Notes: generated from the sequence alone by a model not told the origin. Numbered from the stretch's first letter, positions 1-7,933 are shown. The stretch is 64,000 nucleotides of DNA from Neorhizobium sp. SOG26 (GCF_003491345.1 NZ_CP025512.1:992001-1056000); one strand, 5' to 3'. Made by a program: numbers and translations.

Positions 1-192
1 ATCGATCGCGCCTCACCCTACGCTCCTGCCAGCAGCGAAGATCGCACATGGCTTGCGGGCTACGACGAGGGCCAGCGCATCGCCCGCGAAAACCTCCAGA
101 GCGCCATGGAGAAGCGGAACGCGGCCAAGTCCAAGGAGGAAGCACCCTCCGATGGCGATCCCTTTGCAGATACCGGCGACGACGCCGAATGA
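1..192 (+). CDS. C-terminal part of small phage protein with RMF/CrpP-like motif
   Basis: The reading frame is open from the first base of the window to a TGA, so the start lies upstream. The visible 63 residues include SPYAPASSEDRTWLAGYDEG, which resembles the C-terminal pattern of ribosome modulation factor (CPY, about 8 residues, W-L-x-G-W/Y-x-E). Small RMF/CrpP-fold proteins are frequent in phages. The rest is a charged tail rich in Lys, Glu and Asp. The downstream ORF overlaps its stop in an ATGA arrangement. The RMF relation is inferred from a short motif only. Confidence 0.6.
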   Translation: MDRASPYAPASSEDRTWLAGYDEGQRIARENLQSAMEKRNAAKSKEEAPSDGDPFADTGDDAE

Positions 193-275
193 CCCGTCCT
201 CCCGGCGAGCTTTCTCCCAAGCGCTCGCCCACCTTGCCGCGCCGCGAATGGCGCGGATCTTCTCCCACACGGTGA
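189..275 (+). CDS. Very small hypothetical phage ORF
   Basis: A 28-codon ORF (MTRPPGELSPKRSPTLP...) whose ATG overlaps the preceding stop as ATGA and which ends 4 bases before the next start. The translational coupling suggests it may be translated. It is Pro/Arg/Ser-rich without a recognisable domain and could equally be a chance ORF. Confidence 0.3.
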   Translation: MTRPPGELSPKRSPTLPRREWRGSSPTR

Positions 276-279
276 CACG

Positions 280-492
280 ATGAGCATAGACATTCGTATC
301 CAAGCCAAGGCGGCACAGATCCTCCAGCACGAGGCTGAGTTTCATGGTGTCACGCCGACAGCGATCACCAAGGCAGCGATCGACAAGCTGCTCACCTCTG
401 GCATGCTGCGGGACTTCCTGCAGGGCGTGGATCTTCAGAGCTATCAGGAGCGCCGCCGCGGCCGCCCAGCGAAGCGGAGGATCGGCCAATGA
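280..492 (+). CDS. Small hypothetical phage protein (70 aa)
   Basis: Encodes 70 residues beginning MSIDIRIQAKAAQILQHEAE, with a predicted helical middle (TPTAITKAAIDKLL) and a strongly basic C-terminus (RRRGRPAKRR) that could contact nucleic acid. The N-terminal strand followed by two helices loosely resembles ribbon-helix-helix proteins, but this is not secure. It overlaps the RuvC-like gene by 4 bases (ATGA), so it belongs to the same early transcript. Confidence 0.6.
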   Translation: MSIDIRIQAKAAQILQHEAEFHGVTPTAITKAAIDKLLTSGMLRDFLQGVDLQSYQERRRGRPAKRRIGQ

Positions 493-1109
493 AGGTTCTC
501 GCTTTCGACACCTCGAAGACTGCCGGTTGGGCCTTCTACGACACCACGAAGCACATATCTTCGATCGTCTGCGGCGTTCTCGAGTTCCCCGACAAAGCAT
601 CGATCGAATACTGCGCCGATCAGATGGGCCTCAAGGTCACGAAGCTGATCCGCGAGTTCAAGCCCGATTTCGTCATCATGGAAGCTGCGTTGAAGATGAG
701 CCCGGGCGGCACGCTCGCCACCGTTGTCTCCTGCATGCTGCATGGCGCGGTTCTCTCCACCGTGGCGAACTTCGGCATCCCGTGGGGCACGATCTCGTCC
801 GCTACCTGGCGCGTCATGTTCTACGGCAAGGGCTTCAAGCCGCCGCAGAAGATCCACCAGCTGAAGAAACCTGACCCCAAGACCGGCAAGATGGAGCGGG
901 TTGAGAACCTCTGGAAAGAGGCGATCGTCGCGCAATGCGAGCGCGAGGGCATCGTTCTCCCGTCCAAGAAGACCATCGCCCACAATGCCGGCGAGGCTGC
1001 CGCCATAGCGGTTTGCTGGCGAGGCGCCGAGATCCACGCCGGCCGGTACCGCCCCGCCTTCCAAGGCTTCCTACAGAACCGTAACGAGCGCCAGGGAGCG
1101 GCCGCATGA
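489..1109 (+). CDS. RuvC-like Holliday junction resolvase
   Basis: 206 residues with an RNase H-like RuvC layout. The first strand reads MKVLAFDTSKTAGWA (Asp7), a second acidic site sits in FVIMEAAL (Glu65), and the C-terminal helix carries IAHNAGEAAAIAV (His165/Asn166 and Glu169). In RuvC the last pair is normally two Asp, or His and Asp, so this is a variant but plausible active site. Phage enzymes of this family resolve branched DNA formed during replication and before packaging. The gene is coupled by 4-base overlaps to its neighbours on both sides and sits directly before a helicase gene, which fits a replication/recombination cassette. Confidence 0.78.
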   Translation: MKVLAFDTSKTAGWAFYDTTKHISSIVCGVLEFPDKASIEYCADQMGLKVTKLIREFKPDFVIMEAALKMSPGGTLATVVSCMLHGAVLSTVANFGIPWGTISSATWRVMFYGKGFKPPQKIHQLKKPDPKTGKMERVENLWKEAIVAQCEREGIVLPSKKTIAHNAGEAAAIAVCWRGAEIHAGRYRPAFQGFLQNRNERQGAAA

Positions 1110-2500
1110 ACGCCTATGCCGACTTCCTCGCCCGCAAGCGCATGGTTGACCCCGCAACGGGGATTATGGCCGATTTAGACCTGCCGGCAGTCCTCAAGGA
1201 TCACCAGCGCGATATCGTCCGGTGGAGCCTTCGCCGCGGCCGCGCTGCTATCTTCGCCGGCACTGGCCTTGGCAAAACCCTGATGGAGCTCTCATGGTCA
1301 ACCCAGGTGGCGAACTTCACCGGCAAGCCCGTGCTGATCTTCGCGCCGCTCGCAGTCGCAGCCCAGCATATCCGCGAAGCTGGCAAGTTCGGTATCCCGG
1401 CGCGGCTTGTGGCATCGCAGAGCGAGTGCGGCCAGGGTATCAACATCACGAACTACCAGAAGATTGATCACTTCGACCTATCGGCATTCGGCGGCATCGT
1501 CATTGACGAGAGCTCGATCCTCAAGAGCACTGACGGCAAGTACCGGAACCGGCTGATCGAGGAATGCTCGCAGGTGCCGTTCCGTCTAGCCGCGACCGCC
1601 ACGCCGGCCCCGAACGACTTCATGGAGCTCGGCAATCACGCGGAGTTTCTAGGCGTCATGTCCTACACCGATATGCTCGCCACGTTCTTCACCCATGACG
1701 GCGGCGATACGCAGAAGTGGCGGTTGAAGGGCCATGCCGAAACAGAGTTCTGGAAGTGGATGGCCTCGTGGGCCGTCATGCTACGGATGCCTTCGGACCT
1801 TGGCTACGACAATACCGGCTACGACCTCCCGCCGCTTCGCTACACCTCGCACCAGGTGCAGGTTGACTATGCGCCGAGCATGGAGACGGGCCTGCTATTC
1901 CCCATGGAAGCTCGCACACTGCAGGAGCGCATAGCGGCCCGCAGGGATAGCGTGGGCGAGCGCGTGAGCCTCGCGGCATCCATCACACCAGCCGATCGTC
2001 CCTTCGTCTGGTGGTGCAATATGAACGGCGAGGCGGAAGGTCTGGCAAAGGCTATCCCGGGCGCCGTCAACCTGACGGGATCAGACACGGACGACGTGAA
2101 AGAGCGCAAGATGGTGGACTTCTCCGAGGGCCGCATCCGGGTTCTCATCACGAAACCATCGATCGCCGGATTCGGGATGAATTGGCAGCATTGCGCCGAT
2201 ACCGGCTTCGTCGGGCTCAACGACAGCTTCGAGCAGGTGTTTCAGGCCGTTCGCCGGTTCTGGCGATTCGGTCAAACCAAGCCCGTCAATGTCCATTTCA
2301 TCGCGTCCGAGATGGAAGGCGCTGTGGTCGCCAACCTTCGGCGCAAGGAAGCAGACGCCGAGCGCATGGCCGCCGCGATGGTCATGCATATGGCCGACCT
2401 ATCGAGCCAGGAAGTCCGCGGCATGGTCCGCGATCGGCCCGACTACAACCCCACAATTCCAATGACCTTACCAGCATGGCTGACGGGAGAAGCAGCATGA
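1106..2500 (+). CDS. Superfamily 2 (SNF2/DEAD-like) helicase
   Basis: 464 residues with ordered SF2 motifs: Walker A GTGLGKT at 52-58, Walker B variant IVIDESS at about 131-137, motif III ATATP at 163-167, a second RecA domain with VLITKPSIAGFGMNW, and motif VI in the segment VRRFWRFGQTKPVNV. It should be an ATP-driven DNA translocase or helicase. Phage proteins of this type lie in replication modules. The next gene is a DNA methyltransferase whose start overlaps this stop (ATGA). That pairing is also seen in some restriction-modification or anti-restriction sets, but no nuclease domain is visible here. The exact role is inferred. Confidence 0.85.
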   Translation: MNAYADFLARKRMVDPATGIMADLDLPAVLKDHQRDIVRWSLRRGRAAIFAGTGLGKTLMELSWSTQVANFTGKPVLIFAPLAVAAQHIREAGKFGIPARLVASQSECGQGINITNYQKIDHFDLSAFGGIVIDESSILKSTDGKYRNRLIEECSQVPFRLAATATPAPNDFMELGNHAEFLGVMSYTDMLATFFTHDGGDTQKWRLKGHAETEFWKWMASWAVMLRMPSDLGYDNTGYDLPPLRYTSHQVQVDYAPSMETGLLFPMEARTLQERIAARRDSVGERVSLAASITPADRPFVWWCNMNGEAEGLAKAIPGAVNLTGSDTDDVKERKMVDFSEGRIRVLITKPSIAGFGMNWQHCADTGFVGLNDSFEQVFQAVRRFWRFGQTKPVNVHFIASEMEGAVVANLRRKEADAERMAAAMVMHMADLSSQEVRGMVRDRPDYNPTIPMTLPAWLTGEAA

Positions 2501-3471
2501 CGATCAATGCAGTCAACCAGGTGGTGACAGACCGCTATGCGATCTACGAGGGCGACAGTTGCGAGCTTATCCGCGCCGTGCCGTCCGACACCATTCACTT
2601 CGGCATCCACTCCCCTCCCTTTGAGGGGCTCTACAAGTTCAGCAACTTCGATCGGGATATCTCGAACAACGATGGCGACGGCTTCTGGACGCACTACCAA
2701 TTCCTAATCCAGGAGCTTCTCCGGGTGACGATGCCCGGGCGCATCCACGCCGTGCATTGCATGCAACTGCCGACGAGCAAAATCCGCCACGGCCACATCG
2801 GCATGCGTGACTTCCGCGGCGAGATCGTCAGAGCGTACGAGGATGCCGGATGGATCTTCCATTCCGAAGTCTGCATCTGGAAAGACCCCGTCGTCGCGCA
2901 GCAGCGGACGAAATCGATCCGCCTGCTTCACAAGCAGATCACGAAGGACAGCACCATCAGCGGGCAGGGACTTGCGGACTATATGCTGATGTTCCGCAAG
3001 CCAGGCGACAACCCCGAGCCGGTTGAAGGCATGTTCGACAGGTACGTTGGCTATGGCAACGAGCCCGCCAGCATCAGCAGCCGCATTGCTTCCGGCAAGT
3101 CACCAGCGGACGCGGAGAAGTGGTTCTCCATCGAGGTATGGCAACGCTACGCCTCGCCAGTCTGGATGGATATCAACCAGACCCGCACCCTCCAATATCG
3201 CGCTGGCCGCGACGAGAAGGACGAGCAGCACATATCGCCCCTGCAGCTCGACGTGATCGAGCGTTGTATCGAGCTATGGAGCAACCCGGGCGATGTGGTT
3301 CTGACCCCGTTCCTTGGGATTGGCAGCGAAGTCTATGGCGCCGTAGCGGCCGGCAGGAAGGGGCTCGGGTTCGAGCTCAAGCCGTCCTACTTCCGCCAGG
3401 CTGTGCGCAACATCGCGGATCTCGATGAAGCTAAGACAACGGACATTTTCGCTATGGATGGCGCAGCATGA
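2497..3471 (+). CDS. DNA methyltransferase, beta-class (N4-C or N6-A)
   Basis: 324 residues from the ATG that overlaps the helicase stop; longer upstream frames exist but lack this coupling. The catalytic motif IV appears first as HSPPF (about residues 38-42), and the SAM-binding motif I is near the C-terminus as LTPFLGIGSE (about 269-278, the DPFxGxGS type). This IV-before-I order defines the beta class of amino-methyltransferases. The base methylated (N4-cytosine or N6-adenine) cannot be told from sequence. A phage enzyme of this kind probably protects phage DNA from host restriction. The stop overlaps the DnaB-like start by 4 bases. Confidence 0.85.
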   Translation: MTINAVNQVVTDRYAIYEGDSCELIRAVPSDTIHFGIHSPPFEGLYKFSNFDRDISNNDGDGFWTHYQFLIQELLRVTMPGRIHAVHCMQLPTSKIRHGHIGMRDFRGEIVRAYEDAGWIFHSEVCIWKDPVVAQQRTKSIRLLHKQITKDSTISGQGLADYMLMFRKPGDNPEPVEGMFDRYVGYGNEPASISSRIASGKSPADAEKWFSIEVWQRYASPVWMDINQTRTLQYRAGRDEKDEQHISPLQLDVIERCIELWSNPGDVVLTPFLGIGSEVYGAVAAGRKGLGFELKPSYFRQAVRNIADLDEAKTTDIFAMDGAA

Positions 3472-4925
3472 ACGTGCCATACCGCGACCCTCTGCCGTCG
3501 AACATCGAGGCCGAGCAGGCGATGCTTGGCGCGATCCTGATCAACAACGAAGCCTTGGCGGCCGTGCCGACGACCTTCGCCGTCTCACACTTCTTCGAGC
3601 GCATTCACCAGAACATCTATGATGCCATCCTCCGCGGTCGCGCGGTCGGCAAGAGCATGAACCCCGTCACCGTCCGCTCTTTCATGGCGCCCGAGTTCGC
3701 CAGCGCCAAGATCGGTGACATGACAGTTTCGCAGTACCTCGCGCGTCTGGTGGTGGATGCTGTCAGCGTAGGCGGCGTGCCAGGCTATGCGGACGCAATC
3801 ACCGACTATTATCACCGCCGCGAAGCTATGTGCATCGGTGATGAGGCGCACGACGCTGGTATTAAGGCGGCTGACGAGCTCGAGTTCATCGACCGGATCA
3901 AAGAGTGCCGGGACAAGCTGACCGCGATCGTCGCCTCCATCGAGAGCCGTAACGAGCCGCAAGAGACGCTTGCTGATATGATCGATGACAGCCTCGATCG
4001 GACCAATGACGCCGTACGTGGGGCGGCGCCGGTAGGTCTTGACCCTGGCATCCCTGAACTGACCGCTCTCACCGGCCCATGGCAGCGCAAGCAGCTCATC
4101 ATCATTGGCGGCGGCGTGAAGCAGGGCAAGACCGCGCTCGCCATGCAGTGCATGTTCAATCTGGCTGAGAAGGTGCCGCTAGGCCTCAACAGCGGGGAAA
4201 TGAGCCGCATGCAGATCGTCATGCGTGAGAAGGCTCGCCGCACTGGAATATCCTCCACGCGCCAGCAACGCGGCACTGTGAGCGATCGCGAGGTTGAGGA
4301 ACTTTTGAGGGCAGGCGAGGAAATGAAACGCCTCAAGCACCTCGATATCGACTGCCGGCGCATGACGCTCGACCAGATCGACCAGAAGATCACCCGCCTG
4401 ATCGGTGAGCGTGGCATCGAAGCCTTCTTCCTCGACCACATCGGCAAGATCCAGTGGACCGGCAAGATGGAATACGAGGACGAGTTCAAGCAGGGCCAGC
4501 GTGCCACATCGATCCTCAAGGATCTGGCGCAGAAGCACGATATCCCGATCATCGCGCTCACCCACCTGAAAAAATCGACGTTCTCTGACTACCAGGGCCG
4601 GACCTACAAAGAGCGGTTGAGCGCCGCAATGAACCGGCGCCCGACATATCGGGATCTGGTCGGCAACATGGACAAGGACGCTGACCAGGTTCTGATCGTG
4701 TTCCAGGCCCGACCGATCATCGCCGGCATGGAGCCCGCGGAGCAGTCCGACGACTATCCGGTTTGGGAAGACTATATGACCCGCGTCACTGGCAAGGCCG
4801 AGATCATTCTTTCCCTTTCCCGCGAGAGCGAGTTCCCACGACGCAAGGAAATCGCGTGGGACGGCAAATCCACCAGCTACGGCCCTCCATACAAGCAGGC
4901 CCAGAACGCAAAGGAGCTGTTCTGA
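3468..4925 (+). CDS. Replicative DNA helicase, DnaB family
   Basis: 485 residues with the DnaB layout. The N-terminal domain begins PSNIEAEQAMLGAIL (residues 10-24), there is a linker helix region, and the RecA-like ATPase has Walker A GGVKQGKT at 215-222 and a Walker B strand EAFFLDHIG. Later motifs include ALTHLKKS and the DADQVLIVFQ strand. This hexameric helicase would unwind the phage fork. Together with the DnaA domain IV protein downstream it suggests that the phage recruits host replisome parts rather than encoding its own polymerase; no polymerase gene is in the window. Confidence 0.9.
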   Translation: MNVPYRDPLPSNIEAEQAMLGAILINNEALAAVPTTFAVSHFFERIHQNIYDAILRGRAVGKSMNPVTVRSFMAPEFASAKIGDMTVSQYLARLVVDAVSVGGVPGYADAITDYYHRREAMCIGDEAHDAGIKAADELEFIDRIKECRDKLTAIVASIESRNEPQETLADMIDDSLDRTNDAVRGAAPVGLDPGIPELTALTGPWQRKQLIIIGGGVKQGKTALAMQCMFNLAEKVPLGLNSGEMSRMQIVMREKARRTGISSTRQQRGTVSDREVEELLRAGEEMKRLKHLDIDCRRMTLDQIDQKITRLIGERGIEAFFLDHIGKIQWTGKMEYEDEFKQGQRATSILKDLAQKHDIPIIALTHLKKSTFSDYQGRTYKERLSAAMNRRPTYRDLVGNMDKDADQVLIVFQARPIIAGMEPAEQSDDYPVWEDYMTRVTGKAEIILSLSRESEFPRRKEIAWDGKSTSYGPPYKQAQNAKELF

Positions 4926-5245
4926 TGAACAAGTACAGCGCCTATCCGCAGCCGGTACCGGGAGGATTCCGCGTGATGATGCGGTTCGCCCGGGACAGCC
5001 ACCCGAAGCCCGTCATGGGGCCGGAAGAGAAGCCGGTGATCTACCCGACCGAATCCGCGGCATGGAAGGCATGCGCTCACCATCTCCTCCGATACCTCAA
5101 CTTCCCGATCGTAGCGGGAGAGGTGGAGCATCATCCGACATTGAAGGAAGCAAGGCGCGAGGCGGCGAACAAGCTCTTTCTCGGCGGCGGCAAGACCGTT
5201 GATGTCGAGGTAACGGGCAAGGAACGCAGGGAGGCAAGGGTATGA
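4925..5245 (+). CDS. Hypothetical phage protein (106 aa)
   Basis: 106 residues starting at the ATG that shares one base with the DnaB-like stop. The N-terminal half has alternating aromatic and basic residues (GGFRVMMRFARDSHPKPVMG) and the C-terminus is charged. No family is recognised. It is translationally coupled upstream and overlaps the C5-methyltransferase start by 4 bases, so it is a genuine member of the early operon. Confidence 0.65.
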   Translation: MNKYSAYPQPVPGGFRVMMRFARDSHPKPVMGPEEKPVIYPTESAAWKACAHHLLRYLNFPIVAGEVEHHPTLKEARREAANKLFLGGGKTVDVEVTGKERREARV

Positions 5246-6018
5246 GCGCCTACTACAACGAGTTCGACCCGTACGCGGCCCAATGGCTGCGCAACCTCAT
5301 CAGCAAGAACCTTATCGCGCCAGGCGATGTTGACGAAAGGAGCATCGTGGATGTCCACCCCGACGACCTTAGAGGCTATACGCAGTGCCATTTCTTCGCT
5401 GGAATCGGCGGATGGTCCTACGCGCTACGTCTTGCCGGATGGTCCGACGATAGAGCGGTGTGGACCGGAAGCTGCCCCTGTCAGCCGCTTTCGCTCGCGG
5501 GCAAACAAAAAGGCCATGCCGACGAACGACACCTCTGGCCCGCTTTTCACGATCTTATCGAAGAGCGCTGCCCTGCAGAGGTCTTTGGAGAGCAGGTTGC
5601 GAGCCCGGATGGGCGGGAATGGTTCGCCGGAGTACGTGCTGACCTGGAAGACCTGGGATATGCCTGCGGGGCCGCCGATCTGTGCGCTGCGGGCATCGGC
5701 GCGCCACACCCTCGGCAAAGGCTGTATTGGGTGGCCTACCTTGATCAAGCGGGACGGGGCCACGCTTCTCCGCGCCCGGAGAGCGCCGAACGCCACAGGT
5801 ACGGAACCGATGGCTTGGGTCGGTGGATTGGTCACTGGGATCGTGACGGAGAACAGAGCCGGTTTGCGGATGGAAGTACCCGTCGGACTAAATCCGGAGT
5901 GGGCATCATGGTTGATGGGTTTCCCGGTCGAGTGGACGCAGTCGGCGCCTTCGGAAATGCGATCGTCCCTCAGTTGGCAGCCGAGTTCATAAGCGCAAGC
6001 GTGGAGGCCCGCCCATGA
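5242..6018 (+). CDS. DNA cytosine-5 methyltransferase
   Basis: 258 residues with the canonical C5-MTase order: motif I FAGIGG (52-57), motif IV GSCPCQPLS with catalytic Cys80, motif VI as GEQV (116-119; the ENV variant common in phages), motif VIII RQRLYW (158-163), and motif X GNAIVPQ (237-243). The target-recognition region between VIII and X is short. The enzyme would methylate cytosine in phage DNA, probably as anti-restriction. Most of the gene is also read in a second frame by the overlapping gene at 5351-5992, so the coding sequence is under double constraint. Confidence 0.9.
   Translation: MSAYYNEFDPYAAQWLRNLISKNLIAPGDVDERSIVDVHPDDLRGYTQCHFFAGIGGWSYALRLAGWSDDRAVWTGSCPCQPLSLAGKQKGHADERHLWPAFHDLIEERCPAEVFGEQVASPDGREWFAGVRADLEDLGYACGAADLCAAGIGAPHPRQRLYWVAYLDQAGRGHASPRPESAERHRYGTDGLGRWIGHWDRDGEQSRFADGSTRRTKSGVGIMVDGFPGRVDAVGAFGNAIVPQLAAEFISASVEARP
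5351..5992 (+). CDS. Overlapping gene inside the C5-methyltransferase gene
   Basis: A 213-codon frame, +1 relative to the methyltransferase and wholly inside it. Two things argue it is real. First, its ATG at 5351 is preceded by an almost perfect Shine-Dalgarno AAAGGAG (5336-5342) with an 8-base spacer, in the middle of another gene. Second, the product carries conserved-looking blocks known from phage proteins found beside C5-MTase genes: TNDTSGPLF, SLESRLRARMGGNGSPEY, LTWKTWDMPAG, a G-W-P-T block, and LNPEWASWLMGFPVEW near the C-terminus. The function is unknown; it may assist or modulate the methyltransferase. Family recognition is from memory. Confidence 0.68.
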   Translation: MSTPTTLEAIRSAISSLESADGPTRYVLPDGPTIERCGPEAAPVSRFRSRANKKAMPTNDTSGPLFTILSKSAALQRSLESRLRARMGGNGSPEYVLTWKTWDMPAGPPICALRASARHTLGKGCIGWPTLIKRDGATLLRARRAPNATGTEPMAWVGGLVTGIVTENRAGLRMEVPVGLNPEWASWLMGFPVEWTQSAPSEMRSSLSWQPSS

Positions 6019-6506
6019 ACGCCCACGTCCAATCACCCATGACCTACGCCCAGCGCCTACAGGCCGAACACAAGGCGCGACAGGCGCGAATGAGGGCCGC
6101 TGCGCGCCGCGTCCCGCAGGATCCGAAGGTACTCCCGCCAAAGCAGGACTACGTGCGGACCATGGCCAAGCAGATCCCGCTCTGGACGATGGAGCCAATC
6201 CACTTCGATGACCATGTGAAGGCGCTCGATCGCTGGCGGGCGGAGATATTCCTGGCACCGGCAAGCCCGCTGCGGACCTACATCAAGCGCCGCTGCGAAG
6301 AGCTCGACGTCGAATACCGCGCCATCATGAGCGTCACCCGTAGGCGCGATGTGGTGGAAGCCCGCCAGCTCATCATGTGGGAGATCAAGACCCACGTTAA
6401 GCCGGAGATCACCTTGCCAGAGCTCGGCAGGCTGTTTGATCGCGACCATACGACGGTTCTGCATGCCGTGCGCCGCGTGGAAGAGAAGAGGGCGAGGGGC
6501 GAATGA
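6015..6506 (+). CDS. DnaA domain IV-like DNA-binding protein
   Basis: 163 residues. The C-terminal half matches the DnaA DNA-binding domain: an N-terminal helix region (VEYRAIMSVTRRRDVVEARQ), a middle helix with LPELGRLF, and the signature DRDHTTVLHAVRRVE, which in DnaA contacts the DnaA box. No AAA+ domain is present, so it can bind origin-like sites but not hydrolyse ATP. The N-terminal half is basic and Pro-rich. It probably marks the phage origin or regulates host DnaA use, working with the DnaB-like helicase. Overlaps of 4 bases on both sides keep it in the early operon. Confidence 0.8.
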   Translation: MNAHVQSPMTYAQRLQAEHKARQARMRAAARRVPQDPKVLPPKQDYVRTMAKQIPLWTMEPIHFDDHVKALDRWRAEIFLAPASPLRTYIKRRCEELDVEYRAIMSVTRRRDVVEARQLIMWEIKTHVKPEITLPELGRLFDRDHTTVLHAVRRVEEKRARGE

Positions 6507-6952
6507 GCTACCCAGACGCCGAAGCCATCTTTGAAGAGTTCGGCATCGTCGTGGTGCCAAAGAACGTTTTCCCAGCGGTTGGGCAAACACGGGCAGTTGC
6601 AACACTTCACAGGATAGCCAAGCGTCACGGTGAGGAACACGCGAGGTTTGTCGTCATGTCCCTTGCCGACTGCGCCAACAACCGCGCGGCTCTCGATGAA
6701 ACGGGGCTTTGGGCAACCTCCGACATCATCCTGGCGTTTCGGAAGAACTACCCGGCGATCATGGAGAACGAAGTCTCCCGCTTCCTGAGCTTCTTTGACG
6801 CGATACCGGTCGGGAAGCTACAATACTGGCTGTTCGGGCTGGACGGCATCACAAACAAGCGTGCGGCCCTTGTAGGCCTTATCTGGGAGCGTGCCTGCCG
6901 CGTATTTGGCGATCCTCAAACCGAGATGTTCGACGGAAGGAATGCAGCATGA
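6503..6952 (+). CDS. Hypothetical phage protein (149 aa)
   Basis: 149 residues, mixed alpha/beta in appearance, with FPAVGQTRAVATLHRIAKRHG near the start and a hydrophobic C-terminal half (LQYWLFGLDGITNKRAALVGLIWERA). No motif identifies its activity. The start overlaps the DnaA-like stop (ATGA) and the stop overlaps the next start, so it is co-translated with replication genes and may serve replication or its control. Confidence 0.7.
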   Translation: MSYPDAEAIFEEFGIVVVPKNVFPAVGQTRAVATLHRIAKRHGEEHARFVVMSLADCANNRAALDETGLWATSDIILAFRKNYPAIMENEVSRFLSFFDAIPVGKLQYWLFGLDGITNKRAALVGLIWERACRVFGDPQTEMFDGRNAA

Positions 6953-7566
6953 CCGAAGACCAGATCAAGGAACTGTTCATCAAGGCGGCCGAAGTGGATG
7001 CGAAGCTGCCAGACACCGCGCGGCCGGCGGCACTCCGGGCTATGAACCACGGCTATGTGCATGACACTGCCGACATGAACGGCTGGTTCGCAGAGGACAA
7101 ACACGACGCCAACTGGGCCTGGCTGGATCCGAACAAGCTCCGCAACTCGCGCAACGACATGGGCTTGTGGCAGGCCGCGATGGAGATCATCAAGCTTGTG
7201 CCGAACGAACAGCACCGCCGCGCCCTATGGGCATGGGCTCGATCAGAGGCAGGTGGTCAAGCCTTCGCCAAGTGGTGTAAGAACGTGGAAGGGATTAGCC
7301 GGCAGGTCGGAAATTACCGCCGGAACATGGCGATTTTACAAATTACGCGAGCATTCGCCCGCAAGCCATTGCAGCATAACGAAAACGAGGAAGCCGACCA
7401 CTTTACTTTTGACCCGGAAATCGGGGATAAAAGCTCTAACATCAGAGTTTGGCGCCCAGACGAAAGCAAGCCCATCTGCGGGTTTGATGAAGACCTTCGA
7501 GACTTCTCTTGGGCAGCCGCTCAGAATGAACGCCGCAGGCAGCGCGAGAAGCGGAAGGCGGCATAG
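6949..7566 (+). CDS. Hypothetical phage protein (205 aa), possibly DUF6362-like
   Basis: 205 residues. The central part (LWQAAMEIIKLVPNEQHRRA, then LWAWARSEAGGQAFAKWCK) has the look of the helical DUF6362-type phage proteins that lie just before terminase genes, but this assignment is from memory and weak. The C-terminus is highly charged and basic (NERRRQREKRKAA), suggesting nucleic-acid contact. It is the last gene of the overlapping early operon; a 184-base non-coding stretch with a hairpin terminator follows. Confidence 0.65.
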   Translation: MTEDQIKELFIKAAEVDAKLPDTARPAALRAMNHGYVHDTADMNGWFAEDKHDANWAWLDPNKLRNSRNDMGLWQAAMEIIKLVPNEQHRRALWAWARSEAGGQAFAKWCKNVEGISRQVGNYRRNMAILQITRAFARKPLQHNENEEADHFTFDPEIGDKSSNIRVWRPDESKPICGFDEDLRDFSWAAAQNERRRQREKRKAA

Positions 7567-7711
7567 AAATCGGGAAGGCAGCATCGTAATACGGTGGCGC
7601 ATTCGAAACGCCACGAGGTCGGGCGCTTCTGTGAAACGCGGAAGTTAGAACCTTGGAAACCCGGATGCTGAAAAGAGTAGTGCTGCTCGTCCCTTCCCGG
7701 TCTCCATTCAG

Positions 7712-7738
7712 CCCCGCCTCGCGCGGGGTTTGTCGTTT
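7712..7738 (+). terminator. Likely intrinsic terminator after the early operon
   Basis: GC-rich hairpin CCCCGC-ctcgc-GCGGGG (7712-7728) followed by the T-rich tail TTTGTCGTTT. It lies between the last overlapping early gene and the next small gene, so it could separate early from later transcription. The preceding 145 bases hold no convincing ORF. Confidence 0.6.
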
Positions 7739-7750
7739 CAGGAGAGAGCG

Positions 7751-7933
7751 ATGAAGATCATCAAGCAAGGGAAGCACCCGGGCGAGAAGGTCTACCGCGG
7801 CACGTGTCGAACTTGCTCAACTGAGATCGAATTCGAACGTCATGAAGCTCGCTACCAGGTGGATCAGCGGGACGGCGATTTTCTGCAGATTGCATGCCCG
7901 ACCTGCGGAGAAGATATCAACGTGAGCGCCTAG
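7751..7933 (+). CDS. Small zinc-ribbon protein (60 aa)
   Basis: 60 residues starting at an ATG with a strong GGAGAGAG Shine-Dalgarno 2-9 bases upstream. Two Cys pairs, CRTC and CPTC, about 30 residues apart form a likely zinc ribbon. Such small phage zinc proteins bind nucleic acid or act as adaptors; no specific role can be assigned. Confidence 0.7.
   Translation: MKIIKQGKHPGEKVYRGTCRTCSTEIEFERHEARYQVDQRDGDFLQIACPTCGEDINVSA

Noticed and set aside
7567..7711. Possible tRNA or structured RNA in the gap after the early operon
   Set aside because: Local short pairings exist, but no cloverleaf with consistent D-, anticodon and T-arms could be built.
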